Shown here piece by piece: positions 6,745 through 16,289 of a stretch of 64,000 bases of DNA. The number at the start of each line of letters is the position of its first letter. Positions within the stretch are counted from its first letter, which is position 1. The notes under the pieces were generated by a model. That model was not told the DNA's origin and searched no databases. It saw only the letters and a program-made list of their open reading frames with translations. The stretch spans positions 62 to 64,061 of the forward strand of contig NZ_APHR01000015.1 of the NCBI RefSeq assembly GCF_000349205.1. The letters run 5' to 3'. The DNA is from Methylophaga lonarensis MPL. GTDB lineage: Bacteria > Pseudomonadota > Gammaproteobacteria > Nitrosococcales > Methylophagaceae. A program made the translations under genes and the position numbers.

Positions 6745-8826
6745 ATGCTAATCAAGAAACGGAGTGTTCTACTGGTTTCGGCTGTGCTGATGTCATCAGC
6801 GGCTGTTGCGGAAAACACCAACCAGGAACCACAACAGCTGACAGCAAGCCGCTTTAATATGCCAGCCCTGGAAGTGGTCGGCACGCAAGAAGACAGTATT
6901 GAACGACAGATCGGTGCAGTCGTTATTATCGACCGTGAACAGATTGAACGTATTCAGCCAACCTCTACCCAAGATGTGCTTCGTGGCGTTCCCGGAATTA
7001 ACGTTAACTCAGAGGATCCGACCGCAGTCGTCAGTAATATTGGCCTGCGAGGATTGTCGGCAAGCGAGCAAAAAACACTGATTCTTGAGGATGGTGTACC
7101 CGTCGCGCCAGGTCTCTTTATCGGTAATGAACGATACTTTAACCCGCGCATCCAGCGCATGCAGGGTGTTGAAATTCTTAAGGGGTCATCGTCTCTGCGT
7201 TACGGGCCTTCAACCATTGGTGGCGTAATTAACTACAAAACCAAGACGCCTGATGATGGCGTTGCTATCTCTACCAGAGTAGGTTCATTCAGCACGCGTG
7301 AAGCGACACTGGAAGCCGGTGGTCGTACTGAGTCAGGCGATGCCTTTGCCGGCCTGGTGGCCACCCGGGCGATCAGTGATGGCTTTATGGGCCAAGGCTA
7401 TCAAATGAATGACATCATGCTTAAAGCGGGTGTTAAATTTAACGAAAATCACAGTGTCGGTATGAAGTATTCGTTTCATGAGAACGAAGCCAACATTTCA
7501 TATCGTGGTCTGTTACTTGAAGATTACCGCCGTGGAAAAACCTACAACCCGGCACCCGATGATTACTACCTGACCGACCGCAAGGCTTTTGATGTCAACC
7601 ATGAGTGGCATATCAATGATCGTGCAACACTGACTACCCTCATGTATTGGAGTGAACTGACTCGAGATTATTGGCGTTACTCTGTGAACACCGGTGATTC
7701 TAATGCGGCTGGGCGATGGGTTTACACAGACGCACTGACGGGTAACAACCGAAGCTGGGAGCGCTATGGTATTGAGTCCAGATTGGCACTGGATCACAAC
7801 CTGTTTGGTATCAGTAATGAGGCTGAGTTTGGTCTCAGATTCATGAAAGAAGAATCTGATGACAAACGTGTCAGAGCTACTCGTGAATCAGATCGTGCTG
7901 GGAATACGGATCGCTATCAGGTCGATAAGGCTGAGAGTATCGCGGCTTACGTGCAAAATCGTTTTATCATTACCGAGCGTTTTGCGGTCACTCCCGGGCT
8001 ACGTGTTGAATCTTATGAACAAAAGCGCATTGTTCACAAAGACGATTTAAGTCCGAGTAACATCGGTTCAGCGAAAACAACTAATACAGAAGTGTTGCCA
8101 GGTATTGGCGCGACCTATCAGTTGATTCCCGAAGCGCAGATTTACGGTGGAGTTTATCGCGCATTCTCACCTGCATCTAACGGTGCAGCGCTGGATGGTA
8201 CCAGTGATCAGAAGCTGGACGGTGAACGTGCTGTGAATTATGAGCTCGGTATGCGGGGTGCTGCAGGTCGGTTCAGTTATGACTTAACGGGCTTCTACAT
8301 GGATTTCAGAAATCAGGTGGTCACTGGCAACAGTGATCCAAATCTGACTCAATCAAATGCTGGCGAAACCCGTCATTATGGTTTGGAAGCAGCGGTTGGT
8401 ATTGAGCTTGGAGCAGGCTTCAGTGTGGATGCAAATGCAACCTGGGTGCCTTATTCCAAGTTCCGAAGTGGTGATAATCGTGGCAACCGTTTGCCATATG
8501 CGCCCAAGTACTTGGCCAATCTGGCTTTGAACTATGATCAAGGTAAGTTCTCCAGCACCTTGGCAGTCCATCATCGCGGTGAGCAGTATGGTGATCCCAC
8601 TAACCTCAAAGAAATTCCTGCTAATGCGGCTGTAGGAATCTGGGGCGGTCTGATGCCTTCGTACACGGTCTATGATCTGTTTGTTCAATACTCGTTTACT
8701 GAGGACTTCAAAGTACGTGGCGCAGTTAAAAACCTGACAGACAAACGTTATATCAGCGGTTTGCGTCAAGGCATTTACCGTGGCGCGGAGCGCTCCTTTG
8801 AAGTGGGTTTGGACTACCGCTTCTAA
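6745..8826 (+). CDS. TonB-dependent outer-membrane receptor, FecA-like (iron chelate uptake)
   Basis: 693 residues from ATG 6745. An AGGAG site at 6735-6739 overlaps the alternative GTG at 6739, so the ATG is preferred. A Sec signal peptide ends at AAVAEN. The plug domain holds STQDVLRGVPGINV and NIGLRGLSASEQKTLILEDGVP, then ILKGSSSLRYGPSTIGGVIN, close to FecA-type receptors. The beta-barrel ends with a terminal Phe (GLDYRF), as expected for BAM-assembled proteins. A Fur box upstream supports ferric-chelate import. The particular siderophore cannot be read from the sequence. Confidence 0.88.
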   Translation: MLIKKRSVLLVSAVLMSSAAVAENTNQEPQQLTASRFNMPALEVVGTQEDSIERQIGAVVIIDREQIERIQPTSTQDVLRGVPGINVNSEDPTAVVSNIGLRGLSASEQKTLILEDGVPVAPGLFIGNERYFNPRIQRMQGVEILKGSSSLRYGPSTIGGVINYKTKTPDDGVAISTRVGSFSTREATLEAGGRTESGDAFAGLVATRAISDGFMGQGYQMNDIMLKAGVKFNENHSVGMKYSFHENEANISYRGLLLEDYRRGKTYNPAPDDYYLTDRKAFDVNHEWHINDRATLTTLMYWSELTRDYWRYSVNTGDSNAAGRWVYTDALTGNNRSWERYGIESRLALDHNLFGISNEAEFGLRFMKEESDDKRVRATRESDRAGNTDRYQVDKAESIAAYVQNRFIITERFAVTPGLRVESYEQKRIVHKDDLSPSNIGSAKTTNTEVLPGIGATYQLIPEAQIYGGVYRAFSPASNGAALDGTSDQKLDGERAVNYELGMRGAAGRFSYDLTGFYMDFRNQVVTGNSDPNLTQSNAGETRHYGLEAAVGIELGAGFSVDANATWVPYSKFRSGDNRGNRLPYAPKYLANLALNYDQGKFSSTLAVHHRGEQYGDPTNLKEIPANAAVGIWGGLMPSYTVYDLFVQYSFTEDFKVRGAVKNLTDKRYISGLRQGIYRGAERSFEVGLDYRF

Positions 8827-8836
8827 TTGCTCATAT

Positions 8837-8870
8837 CAAAAGGCGCGAGAATTTTAATGCGCCTTTTGCT
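8837..8870 (+). terminator. Terminator after the FecA-like receptor
   Basis: A 10-bp perfect stem CAAAAGGCGC/GCGCCTTTTG (8837-8846 and 8859-8868) directly after the stop codon. Confidence 0.75.
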
Positions 8871-8908
8871 TTAATGAGCAAGTAAAATTTAGCTAGTATT
8901 CAGACTTG

Positions 8909-8934
8909 AAAGGGGCGCTTGCGCCCCTTTTTTG
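8909..8934 (+). terminator. Second strong terminator in tandem
   Basis: A 10-bp stem AAAGGGGCGC/GCGCCCCTTT around TT, followed by more T. Two tandem terminators isolate the receptor from the following gene. Confidence 0.8.
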
Positions 8935-9015
8935 TTGTCAAAAGCGTACTCAGCCGATGACAAGCAACCAGTCATGATATAAAAGAATGGTATTCACCAT
9001 CCACGGAGTCATGGT

Positions 9016-9723
9016 TTGCTCTACCTGAAGTTATTTGTCTCTTTGTTGTTATCACTGCTGTTCATTAGTTGGGCAAGCATTGCATTGATGCTGAACCATG
9101 CCGAGCGGCTGGGCCTGGATGATCTGTCGCTGACTGGCAAGCGTTTGATGCAGCATTATCAAATTGCAGAGTTTGAGATTGATCGCGCTTATTTGCTTGG
9201 CCGTAAGGTGATTGCACAGATTGATCATGTGATCTATGCCGACACACAAGCTGTAATCAGTGAAGTCCGTCCCCTGGTAGGCGGGGTGATGATGGATGAA
9301 GTCATGGTACTGGCGACCGATGATTCGCTGATCTTGTTGACTGCAGAAGGGGATTTTCTGGCTCGCTTGGGCGCGGCAGACCGCGTGCCTCCTGAAATTC
9401 AGAATATTGGCCTTGCCTATGGTGAGCCAGTGCTGCAAACCCGAAGCGGCATGTGGCGCAGCAATTTTTTACTGGATGACTGGGAAAAGATTGATCTTGC
9501 CGGGGTCAGTTGGAGTCAGACCTATGCCATGCCCGACAGTGTTTATGAGGAATATCGGCTGTATTTCGTCGGTCAGGGGATTTCTCTAAGGCAATTATTG
9601 AGCGATTTGCAACGTGGCAGATTAACGGTCTGGCTCGGGGTCTGGTTTGCGGATTTATTATGGCTGTTGATGACCGTGTTGGCCCTGTTGTCATTGTGGC
9701 GGTGGAGCTTGAACCGACCCTAA
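9016..9723 (+). CDS. Membrane protein with two terminal helices and a periplasmic domain, unknown function
   Basis: 235 residues. The start is TTG 9016, placed by GGAG at 9005-9008. The nearby ATG (9011) runs into a stop after five codons. The N-terminal helix (LYLKLFVSLLLSLLFISWASIAL) and C-terminal helix (LTVWLGVWFADLLWLLMTVLALLSLW) bracket about 170 residues that would be periplasmic. This region contains a small beta-rich module (VLATDDSLILLTAEGDFLARLG). The topology resembles a sensor or accessory subunit without a cytoplasmic output domain. I do not recognise the family. It lies after the FecA-like receptor but behind two terminators. Confidence 0.6.
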   Translation: MLYLKLFVSLLLSLLFISWASIALMLNHAERLGLDDLSLTGKRLMQHYQIAEFEIDRAYLLGRKVIAQIDHVIYADTQAVISEVRPLVGGVMMDEVMVLATDDSLILLTAEGDFLARLGAADRVPPEIQNIGLAYGEPVLQTRSGMWRSNFLLDDWEKIDLAGVSWSQTYAMPDSVYEEYRLYFVGQGISLRQLLSDLQRGRLTVWLGVWFADLLWLLMTVLALLSLWRWSLNRP

Positions 9724-9750
9724 GTGTTTTGTATCAATCCAGGAGTGACT

Positions 9751-10706
9751 TTGAGATCCAGCGCTTTTCCATATTTACCTAAAGATTTCATCGAAACTGA
9801 AGAAGGCCTGATATTTGCCGTGATTAGCTATCATGAACATCTTGGCAAGGTAGGCTGCTTTTTGCGCTATGTGAAAACAGACCATGGCTGGCAGAAGGTT
9901 GATACCTTACAGGCCAATCGACTGTTGCAAAGACACCATCCCCAATATCTGTATCGATCTCGACAGTTCGATGCTGATTTTCATGCGGTCAATCCTGAAA
10001 AAATCATCCACCACTATCAACCCGAAGTGATTTTGCAGCAGCGTTTACTCCATCCACCTGTTGATGCACTGGATCAGAAACTGCGAAATTTGCTGGATAT
10101 TTTCCGTGCACGTGAAGTCGAAATTAACAAGCTGGGTTTGACCGGATCAATGTTGATAAACCAGCACCGTCCTGACTCGGATATTGATTTGGCGGTGTAT
10201 GGCCGCGATACATTCAAGCGCACTCGACTCGCAGTCCAGGACGCGGTGAATGCCGGACTGATAGACAAGCTGAGTGAGCAATTGATGTGGGACAATTTTG
10301 AGCGTCGGGCTTGTGAGCTGAGTTTTGAAGAATTTTCCTGGCACGAAGCACGCAAATTCAATAAAGCAGCCATCGAGGCAGCAAATTCGATATCGGCATG
10401 GTCAGCCTCTCAACAGAGTTGGAAACAGACCACAGACATTACCGAAAACAGGGTACTCGCACGCTTAAAGCCAGAGTGCTTGATGACAGCCAGAGTTTTG
10501 ATTTTCCGGCGCGATATCGAATTGATAATGCACTGACACCAGAAGTGGTCTGTTTCACGCATACCTATGTTGGACAGGCCGTTGTTGGTGAAGTCATTGA
10601 GGTACGTGGCGCGGTGGAATGTGCTGCCTCGGGCACCTGTCGAATTGTCGTGGGCTCTACACGAGAGGCCACGGGCGAATATATAAAGGTATGTAAATCA
10701 TCATGA
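9751..10706 (+). pseudogene. Predicted nucleotidyltransferase with one frameshift
   Basis: The likely start is TTG 9751, with AGGAG at 9741-9745. The middle holds a classic nucleotidyltransferase signature, GLTGSMLINQHRPDSDIDLA (GS followed by D-x-D). In that frame the protein derails after 'FNKAAIEA' and stops at 10536. The next frame, from about 10376, reads GSKFDIGMVSLSTE and runs to 10706 with a plausible C-terminal domain (KARVLDDSQSFDFPARYRID). One missing base in the GAGGC at 10375-10379 explains it. Restored, the protein has about 318 residues. It looks like the predicted nucleotidyltransferases of COG1665, substrate unknown. Its stop overlaps the gnd start (ATGA). Confidence 0.7.
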
Positions 10707-12166
10707 CCGTAACAGAACAAACAATGGCAGATATTGGGCTGATTGGCCTCGCTGTGATGGGCCAGAATCTGGTCTTGAATATGAATGACAAGGGCTTTTC
10801 TGTCGCTGTCTACAATCGTACCACCAGTAAAGTAGATGCATTCCTTGATGGACCCGCCAAAGATACCCGGATTATGGGGTTTCACGATCTCAAGCGCTTT
10901 GTTGCTGCGCTGAAAGTACCAAGGCGAGTTATGCTGATGGTCAAGGCCGGCCCCGTCGTGGATCAAATCATTAATGAGCTGGTGCCTTATCTGGAAAAAG
11001 GCGACATCATCATTGATGGCGGCAACTCGCTTTATCAGGATAGTGACCGACGTACTCACGAACTGCATCAGAAAGGCATTTTGTTTATTGGCAGTGGCGT
11101 ATCCGGCGGAGAAGAGGGAGCCAGACACGGACCATCATTGATGCCCGGTGGTAATCATGCCGCCTGGCCTGCCATCAAACCTATTTTTCAGGCCATTTCT
11201 GCACAGGTCGAGGGGGAACCTTGCTGTGACTGGGTCGGTAATGATGGCGCCGGTCACTATGTGAAGATGGTTCATAACGGCATTGAGTATGGCGATATGC
11301 AACTTATTTGCGAGGCCTATCAGATGATGCGTGAAGGCCTGGGCATGACGGGTGACCAGATTCAGCAGGTGTTTGCCGAATGGAATGAAGGCGAACTGGA
11401 TTCATATCTTATTGAAATAACAAGAGATATCCTGGGCGTAAAGGACACTGATGGTCAATTGTTGATTGACAAGATTCTGGATACTGCCGGGCAAAAAGGC
11501 ACGGGCAAATGGACCGGCATCAATGCACTGGAGTTGGGTATTCCGCTGACCTTGATTGGCGAAGCAGTATTTGCAAGGTGTTTGTCAGCGCTCAAAGATG
11601 AACGTGTTGAGGCGGCGCAGCAGTTACCTGCTTCAGCCGCTCGTTTTGATGGTGACAAGCAAGAAATGGTCAATGCTATCCGTGACGCGCTGTATGCGTC
11701 CAAGATCATCTCTTACGCACAAGGCTATATGCTGATGCGTGAAGCAGCCAATACCTATGGCTGGCAGTTGAATTATGGTGGTATTGCGATGATGTGGCGG
11801 GGCGGCTGTATTATTCGCAGCCGTTTTCTGGGCAAGATTCGCGATGCTTATCTGGCCAATCCAGAGTTAAAGAATCTGCTTTTGGATGGTTTTTTCAAAA
11901 CAGCCATTGCGCAGGCTTTGCCAGGTTGGCGCAAGGCGGTCACCGCAGCCATCACGCTCGGCATTCCGGTGCCAACGTTCAGCAGCGCCTTGTCGTTTTA
12001 TGATGGCTATCGCAGCGAGCGCTTACCGGCTAATTTACTGCAAGCGCAGCGAGATTACTTTGGTGCCCATACCTATGAGCGACTTGACCGGCCGCGTGGC
12101 GAGTTTTTTCATACTAATTGGACCGGGCGGGGTGGTGATGTATCTGCCTCTCAGTATGATGTCTGA
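10703..12166 (+). CDS. gnd: 6-phosphogluconate dehydrogenase, decarboxylating
   Basis: 487 residues. It oxidises 6-phosphogluconate to ribulose-5-phosphate and CO2 with NADP+, in the pentose-phosphate or the dissimilatory ribulose-monophosphate cycle. The Rossmann loop is GLAVMG. Further signatures are GSGVSGGEEGARHGPSLMPG and the catalytic Lys in YVKMVHNGIEYGDMQL. The C-terminal all-alpha domain ends with the conserved HTNWTGRGGDVSASQYDV type tail. Its length fits the long (GndA-type) enzymes. It starts within the stop of the nucleotidyltransferase gene and is followed by a strong terminator. Confidence 0.96.
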   Translation: MTVTEQTMADIGLIGLAVMGQNLVLNMNDKGFSVAVYNRTTSKVDAFLDGPAKDTRIMGFHDLKRFVAALKVPRRVMLMVKAGPVVDQIINELVPYLEKGDIIIDGGNSLYQDSDRRTHELHQKGILFIGSGVSGGEEGARHGPSLMPGGNHAAWPAIKPIFQAISAQVEGEPCCDWVGNDGAGHYVKMVHNGIEYGDMQLICEAYQMMREGLGMTGDQIQQVFAEWNEGELDSYLIEITRDILGVKDTDGQLLIDKILDTAGQKGTGKWTGINALELGIPLTLIGEAVFARCLSALKDERVEAAQQLPASAARFDGDKQEMVNAIRDALYASKIISYAQGYMLMREAANTYGWQLNYGGIAMMWRGGCIIRSRFLGKIRDAYLANPELKNLLLDGFFKTAIAQALPGWRKAVTAAITLGIPVPTFSSALSFYDGYRSERLPANLLQAQRDYFGAHTYERLDRPRGEFFHTNWTGRGGDVSASQYDV

Positions 12167-12187
12167 TGCGACAGTTTGATTGTTGTG

Positions 12188-12215
12188 AAGGACGGCGTTG
12201 CCGTCCTTTTTTTTT
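12188..12215 (+). terminator. Rho-independent terminator after gnd
   Basis: A 9-bp stem AAGGACGGC/GCCGTCCTT with loop GTT and a run of about nine T. Confidence 0.9.
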
Positions 12216-12297
12216 GCACTTGATCTGCCCCAGCCGTCATCCATGCGTCATTAAAATGGGTGATAATTCGCAGCAAATTTCTATCAGGAACTGACTT

Positions 12298-13692
12298 ATG
12301 CATGCAACTGATCCATGGCAGTACGATCCGGGACATGATCCGGAAATTCACCAGACCAGACTGTCGGAGTTGCAGCAACTACTGGACGAAATGCACTTTG
12401 AGTTGCTACGCCAGTGTGTATCAAAGATTGAAGTTCAGGATATCGCCGCATTACTGCGAGATTTGCCAGCACAGAAGCAAATCTTGTTTTTCCGAATTCT
12501 GCCAAAAACACTGGCAACTGCCGTGTTTTCTTATCTGCCACAGAGTGCAAGTGAAGACTTACTGAGTTCACTGACCCACGAGGATGCACTGGAACTTATT
12601 CAGCATCTGGATGCAGATGACCGGGCCGCTTTTCTGGATGAGTTGCCTGCTGAGGTTGTTCAGGCATTGAGTCATCGACTGCCCCGTGAAAAATTGCGTG
12701 AAGTGCAATTATTGCTGGGCTATCCGGCAGAGAGTGTTGGCCGGTTGATGCAACCGGACTTTGTCACGATTCATCAAAGCTGGACCGCCACTGAGGCATT
12801 GGATTATTTGCGGGGCCTGCATCAGGATACCTCCCTGCTCAATAATCTTTATGTTGTTGATGACAGCAACAAATTGAGCGATGCCTTGCACATTCGCAAG
12901 CTGGCATTGGCTGAGCCAACCACTCGCGTCAGTGATTTGATGGACCATCGCGTGGTTTATATTCATGCTCAGGAAGATCGTGAAAAGGCGGTCAGCATGA
13001 TGCAACACTATGACCTTGATGCCTTACCGGTTGTGGATAACGACGGTGTGATGCTGGGCATGGTGACCGTCGATGATATTTTTGATGTTGCCGAAGCCGA
13101 GACCACGGAAGATTTCCACAAAATGGGATCTGTAGGGGTTATCAATTTGAATATCGGTGAGGCCGGAACAATGCTGCTATACCGCAAACGCATTGGCTGG
13201 TTGCTGCTGCTGGTGTTTGTGAATATTTTTGCCGGCATCGCCATTGCAAGTTTTGAAGACATGATTGCGGCGGTGGTTGCCTTGGTGTTCTTCCTGCCAT
13301 TGATTATTGGCAGTAGCGGTAACGCCGGTGCCCAGGCTTCTACTCTGATGGTACGTTCATTGGCCACAGGGGATGTACGAATGAAAGACTGGGGTCGTCT
13401 GTTGCTCAAGGAAGTTTCGGTGGCGGCAGCTTTGGGTCTCACCATGGGGCTTGCCATTTCATTTATTGGCTATTGGCAAGGCGGTTGGCCGTTGGCTGCG
13501 GTAGTGGGATTATCAATGATCGCGGTGGTGGTTGTGGGTAGTCTGATGGGCATGAGTCTGCCTTTTATTCTCAGTAAAATGCGTATCGATCCAGCCACAG
13601 CCAGTGCCCCATTGATTACTTCCATGGCAGATATTGTTGGCATTCTGATCTACTTCAGTATTGCAGTTGTTATGCTGTCAAACCATGTTTAA
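12298..13692 (+). CDS. mgtE: Magnesium transporter MgtE
   Basis: 464 residues. The N-terminal superhelical domain contains repeats such as LTHEDALELIQHLDADDRAA. Two CBS domains follow (about residues 140-265, with DALPVVDNDGVMLGMVTVDD). The five-helix pore domain begins at RKRIGWLLLLVFVNIFAG and contains FFLPLIIGSSGNAGAQASTL. The N and CBS domains gate the channel by binding Mg2+. ATG 12298 is preceded by AGGAA at a good distance. It is a single-gene unit between the gnd terminator and sixA. Confidence 0.93.
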   Translation: MHATDPWQYDPGHDPEIHQTRLSELQQLLDEMHFELLRQCVSKIEVQDIAALLRDLPAQKQILFFRILPKTLATAVFSYLPQSASEDLLSSLTHEDALELIQHLDADDRAAFLDELPAEVVQALSHRLPREKLREVQLLLGYPAESVGRLMQPDFVTIHQSWTATEALDYLRGLHQDTSLLNNLYVVDDSNKLSDALHIRKLALAEPTTRVSDLMDHRVVYIHAQEDREKAVSMMQHYDLDALPVVDNDGVMLGMVTVDDIFDVAEAETTEDFHKMGSVGVINLNIGEAGTMLLYRKRIGWLLLLVFVNIFAGIAIASFEDMIAAVVALVFFLPLIIGSSGNAGAQASTLMVRSLATGDVRMKDWGRLLLKEVSVAAALGLTMGLAISFIGYWQGGWPLAAVVGLSMIAVVVVGSLMGMSLPFILSKMRIDPATASAPLITSMADIVGILIYFSIAVVMLSNHV

Positions 13693-13780
13693 TCGTTGCC
13701 GAGCTAGTGTATTTATTGGCGGTTGTGTTTTGATTTTCAGTCCGGCTATCATGAAATTAATGTGGCCCGTGGAGTCATAG

Positions 13781-14278
13781 ATGAACCAAGCGCATAAGTT
13801 ACTGTTGCTTCGCCACGGAGAGTCAGCCTGGGATAAACCGGTTGAAGATTTTGATCGAGGACTGACCGAGCGAGGCAAAACCGATATTGCGGCGGTGGCT
13901 GAGTGGATGAACCAGCAGGCACTGACAGTCGATTTGGTCGTCTGCTCTCCAGCGCTTCGAACCCGCCTGACAGCCGCGCTTTTATGTGAGCAATTACAAC
14001 CGCCCTTTGATCATGAACTGCTGCATTACGAAGATGCGATTTATGATGCCAGTGTTGAAGATTTACTCAATGTGATTAGCAAGCAAGCAGACACAGTCAA
14101 TACACTGCTGCTGGTAGGGCATAACCCCGGACTTGAGCAGTTGCTCAGCCTGTTGACTGGCCAGTCACATGCTCCGATTGACGCGGGAACATTGATTGAG
14201 CTGGAAGTGAGTACTCGCTGGAAAGCGTTAATGTCGCAGCCGTTAATGCTGCTGCGCAGATTTCATCCAAGTCGCTAG
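13781..14278 (+). CDS. sixA: Phosphohistidine phosphatase SixA
   Basis: 165 residues of the histidine phosphatase branch. LLLRHGESAW carries the phospho-accepting His of the RHG motif. The second catalytic His is in LLVGHNPGLEQLLSLL. This is the short SixA type, which removes phosphate from phosphohistidine in phosphorelay or PTS proteins. GGAG precedes the ATG. It is followed by a CHAD protein and a small kinase, all on the plus strand. Confidence 0.88.
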   Translation: MNQAHKLLLLRHGESAWDKPVEDFDRGLTERGKTDIAAVAEWMNQQALTVDLVVCSPALRTRLTAALLCEQLQPPFDHELLHYEDAIYDASVEDLLNVISKQADTVNTLLLVGHNPGLEQLLSLLTGQSHAPIDAGTLIELEVSTRWKALMSQPLMLLRRFHPSR

Positions 14279-14323
14279 AGCCTGTAACTATCTAGCGATA
14301 TGATGCAGTATGCAGGTTGAACC

Positions 14324-15190
14324 ATGGTAGCTAATAAGACCTCACCCAGCGAAATAACCGGGCAATTTGCACAATTTCTGCAACAGCAAATAGACACGCA
14401 GCGCTATTGGCGCAAGCCTGCAATGCGAGGCACTGATCCACAGGCACTGCATCAGGTGCGAGTCAGTTTGAGGCAGATGAGAACCATCGTGTCCTTGTTT
14501 GAGCCACTGTTGAAATCAAAGTGGCAGCAACAGACTCTCAAACGGCTGCGGCGAATGTCCCGAAAACTGGATGCCGCACGAGATTGGGATGTGTATCTTG
14601 AGCAGCACGCAGACCGCAACGATCAACCCAACAAAGCCTTAAAAAGACAGAGACAAAAAGCTCAGCGTCAGGCAAAAAAGGCGCTTAACAGCCGCAAGTG
14701 GCGATCATGGCTGAAGTCGATGCATAAGCAATTAAGGCAAGGTGACGGTCACCGTTATTTCAAGCAATCACTGCCATTGCCCAGCGTCAATCAATTTATG
14801 AAAACACTGCTGGAACAGCGCTGGGCAAAAGTGCAAAAACTAATGACGGCCCAGGTGATTGCTGATGATCACAAGCTGCATCGGCTGCGCATTCGCTGTA
14901 AACAGTTGCGCTATGCAACCGATTTTTTCACTGATCATCTGCCCAAGCGACAGAATGAGATTTTTGTTGAACAGCTCAAGCAGTTACAACAGTGTCTCGG
15001 TGATATTCACGATGCTTATATCCAACAGCATCTGCAGCAAGGCTTGCTATCAGAAGCCGAACAAGTCAACCGACAACAGCAGCTGATCAGCCGAAGTCAG
15101 CAGTTGAAACAGCAATTACCTGAGATGTTTGCAGGGCTTGAATCGACTGCGGGCCACTGGAGAAGTGAATCCGAGCCGCATTTTGTTTAG
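14324..15190 (+). CDS. CHAD-domain protein
   Basis: 288 residues, very rich in Gln, Lys and Arg and almost entirely helical. The CHAD pattern is visible: the first His-bearing helix in ALHQVRVSLRQMRTIVSLF, and the second copy in KLHRLRIRCKQLRYATDFF, with LGDIHDAY near the end. CHAD domains bind polyphosphate through these conserved basic helices. There is no CYTH catalytic domain. It lies between sixA and a kinase-fold gene whose start follows 2 bases after its stop. Confidence 0.88.
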   Translation: MVANKTSPSEITGQFAQFLQQQIDTQRYWRKPAMRGTDPQALHQVRVSLRQMRTIVSLFEPLLKSKWQQQTLKRLRRMSRKLDAARDWDVYLEQHADRNDQPNKALKRQRQKAQRQAKKALNSRKWRSWLKSMHKQLRQGDGHRYFKQSLPLPSVNQFMKTLLEQRWAKVQKLMTAQVIADDHKLHRLRIRCKQLRYATDFFTDHLPKRQNEIFVEQLKQLQQCLGDIHDAYIQQHLQQGLLSEAEQVNRQQQLISRSQQLKQQLPEMFAGLESTAGHWRSESEPHFV

Positions 15191-15191
15191 A

Positions 15192-15980
15192 ATGCCGTTC
15201 ATGTCACATGCCCATGCCTGGCAATTAATGCCTGATTTTGAAAAATTCAACGCTGTTTTTGGCAGCCTTGATAATGTCTTTGAGCTGAAAGGCGAGATTG
15301 TTACTCAAGATAAACTCTCCGAAGTTATCTGTGTTGAAGTGGACGGGCGACGCTTTTATGTCAAGCGCTACCATCGAGCTGGCAAGGGTTTAAAGCAATT
15401 CCTGGGGCGTTCACGCATCAAGTCAGAATGGCTGAACCTGCTGCTGTTTACCAAACTGGGTATCCCAACCGCACCTGTGGTCGCCTATGGTGAATGCAGA
15501 GCACTGGGCATCTTCAAACGGGGCGCTTTGGTGACTGAGGAGATAGCACAAACACAGGACTTGGCCGAACTTGCCCGCAACAATGATGCTCGGCTTGGGC
15601 GGGGAGATTGGGCCAAGGCAATCAGTCAACAGATCGCCGATGCGTTAAGACAAATGCATCAGCGGCAGTTTGTGCACAATGATTACAAGTGGCGAAATCT
15701 GCTGGTTGATGACAAGGACCGGGTATATCTGATCGATTGTCCGCTCGGGGCCTTTTGGCCCAAACCAATATTTTTACGCCGGAGATTTAAAGACTTCAAA
15801 GCGCTGGACCGGGTGGCGAAGTATAAATTACGGGCAACGCAGCGGCTGCGCTTTTATCTGCAATATGCTCAGAAAACCCGTCTGGAACCGCAGGACAAGC
15901 AGTTTTTGCGTCAGTTGCTTGGCAAGGCCGAGCGTCGTATCAGCAGTTTTTCCCCGGAGAGGACTTCACGGCAAGCTTAA
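15192..15980 (+). CDS. Lipopolysaccharide-kinase-like (InaA/WaaP-type) protein kinase fold
   Basis: About 262 residues. The start at ATG 15192 (or 15201) is set by the end of the CHAD gene, because a longer ORF from 15129 would overlap it. Kinase motifs: the VAIK-like lysine in RFYVKRYHRAGKG, a conserved Glu in the following helix region (SEWLNLLLFTKLGI), the catalytic loop FVHNDYKWRNLLVD (HxD...N), and metal-binding Asp in VYLIDCPLGAFW. This set is typical of the LPS core heptose/Kdo kinase and InaA family. The substrate is unknown. Confidence 0.75.
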   Translation: MPFMSHAHAWQLMPDFEKFNAVFGSLDNVFELKGEIVTQDKLSEVICVEVDGRRFYVKRYHRAGKGLKQFLGRSRIKSEWLNLLLFTKLGIPTAPVVAYGECRALGIFKRGALVTEEIAQTQDLAELARNNDARLGRGDWAKAISQQIADALRQMHQRQFVHNDYKWRNLLVDDKDRVYLIDCPLGAFWPKPIFLRRRFKDFKALDRVAKYKLRATQRLRFYLQYAQKTRLEPQDKQFLRQLLGKAERRISSFSPERTSRQA

Positions 15981-15983
15981 GGC

Positions 15984-16274
15984 TCAATCGCTGTCAGCAT
16001 TAATCTCAAAGCCAGTGAACTGGTGGGTTGCCGCCGAGCTTTGCAGACTGATGTCACTGACTTTGGCAAACCTCGGCCCTTGCTTTGCCCACTGTAATAG
16101 CGATTCAAGTGCTTCGACGGTGCCTTCAGCCATTATTTCAACGCGACCGTCAGCAAGGTTTCTCACCCAGCCGCTCAGGTTCAGTTCGTGAGCGACTCGT
16201 TGTGTAGCAGCCCGAAAGCCTACGCCTTGCACACGTCCTTCGACCAGCAGGTGGTATTGTTGCTTTTCCATCAT
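15984..16274 (-). CDS. acyP: Acylphosphatase
   Basis: 96 residues with the signature [20 protein letters not shown] (catalytic Arg) and [17 protein letters not shown] (catalytic Asn). It hydrolyses acyl phosphates such as carbamoyl phosphate. It is convergent with the kinase gene (3 bases apart) and lies just downstream of the psiE-like gene on the minus strand, 15 bases apart, so the two may be co-transcribed. Confidence 0.92.
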   Translation of the reverse strand: MMEKQQYHLLVEGRVQGVGFRAATQRVAHELNLSGWVRNLADGRVEIMAEGTVEALESLLQWAKQGPRFAKVSDISLQSSAATHQFTGFEINADSD

Positions 16275-16289
16275 TGAAATCGGTTTAGC

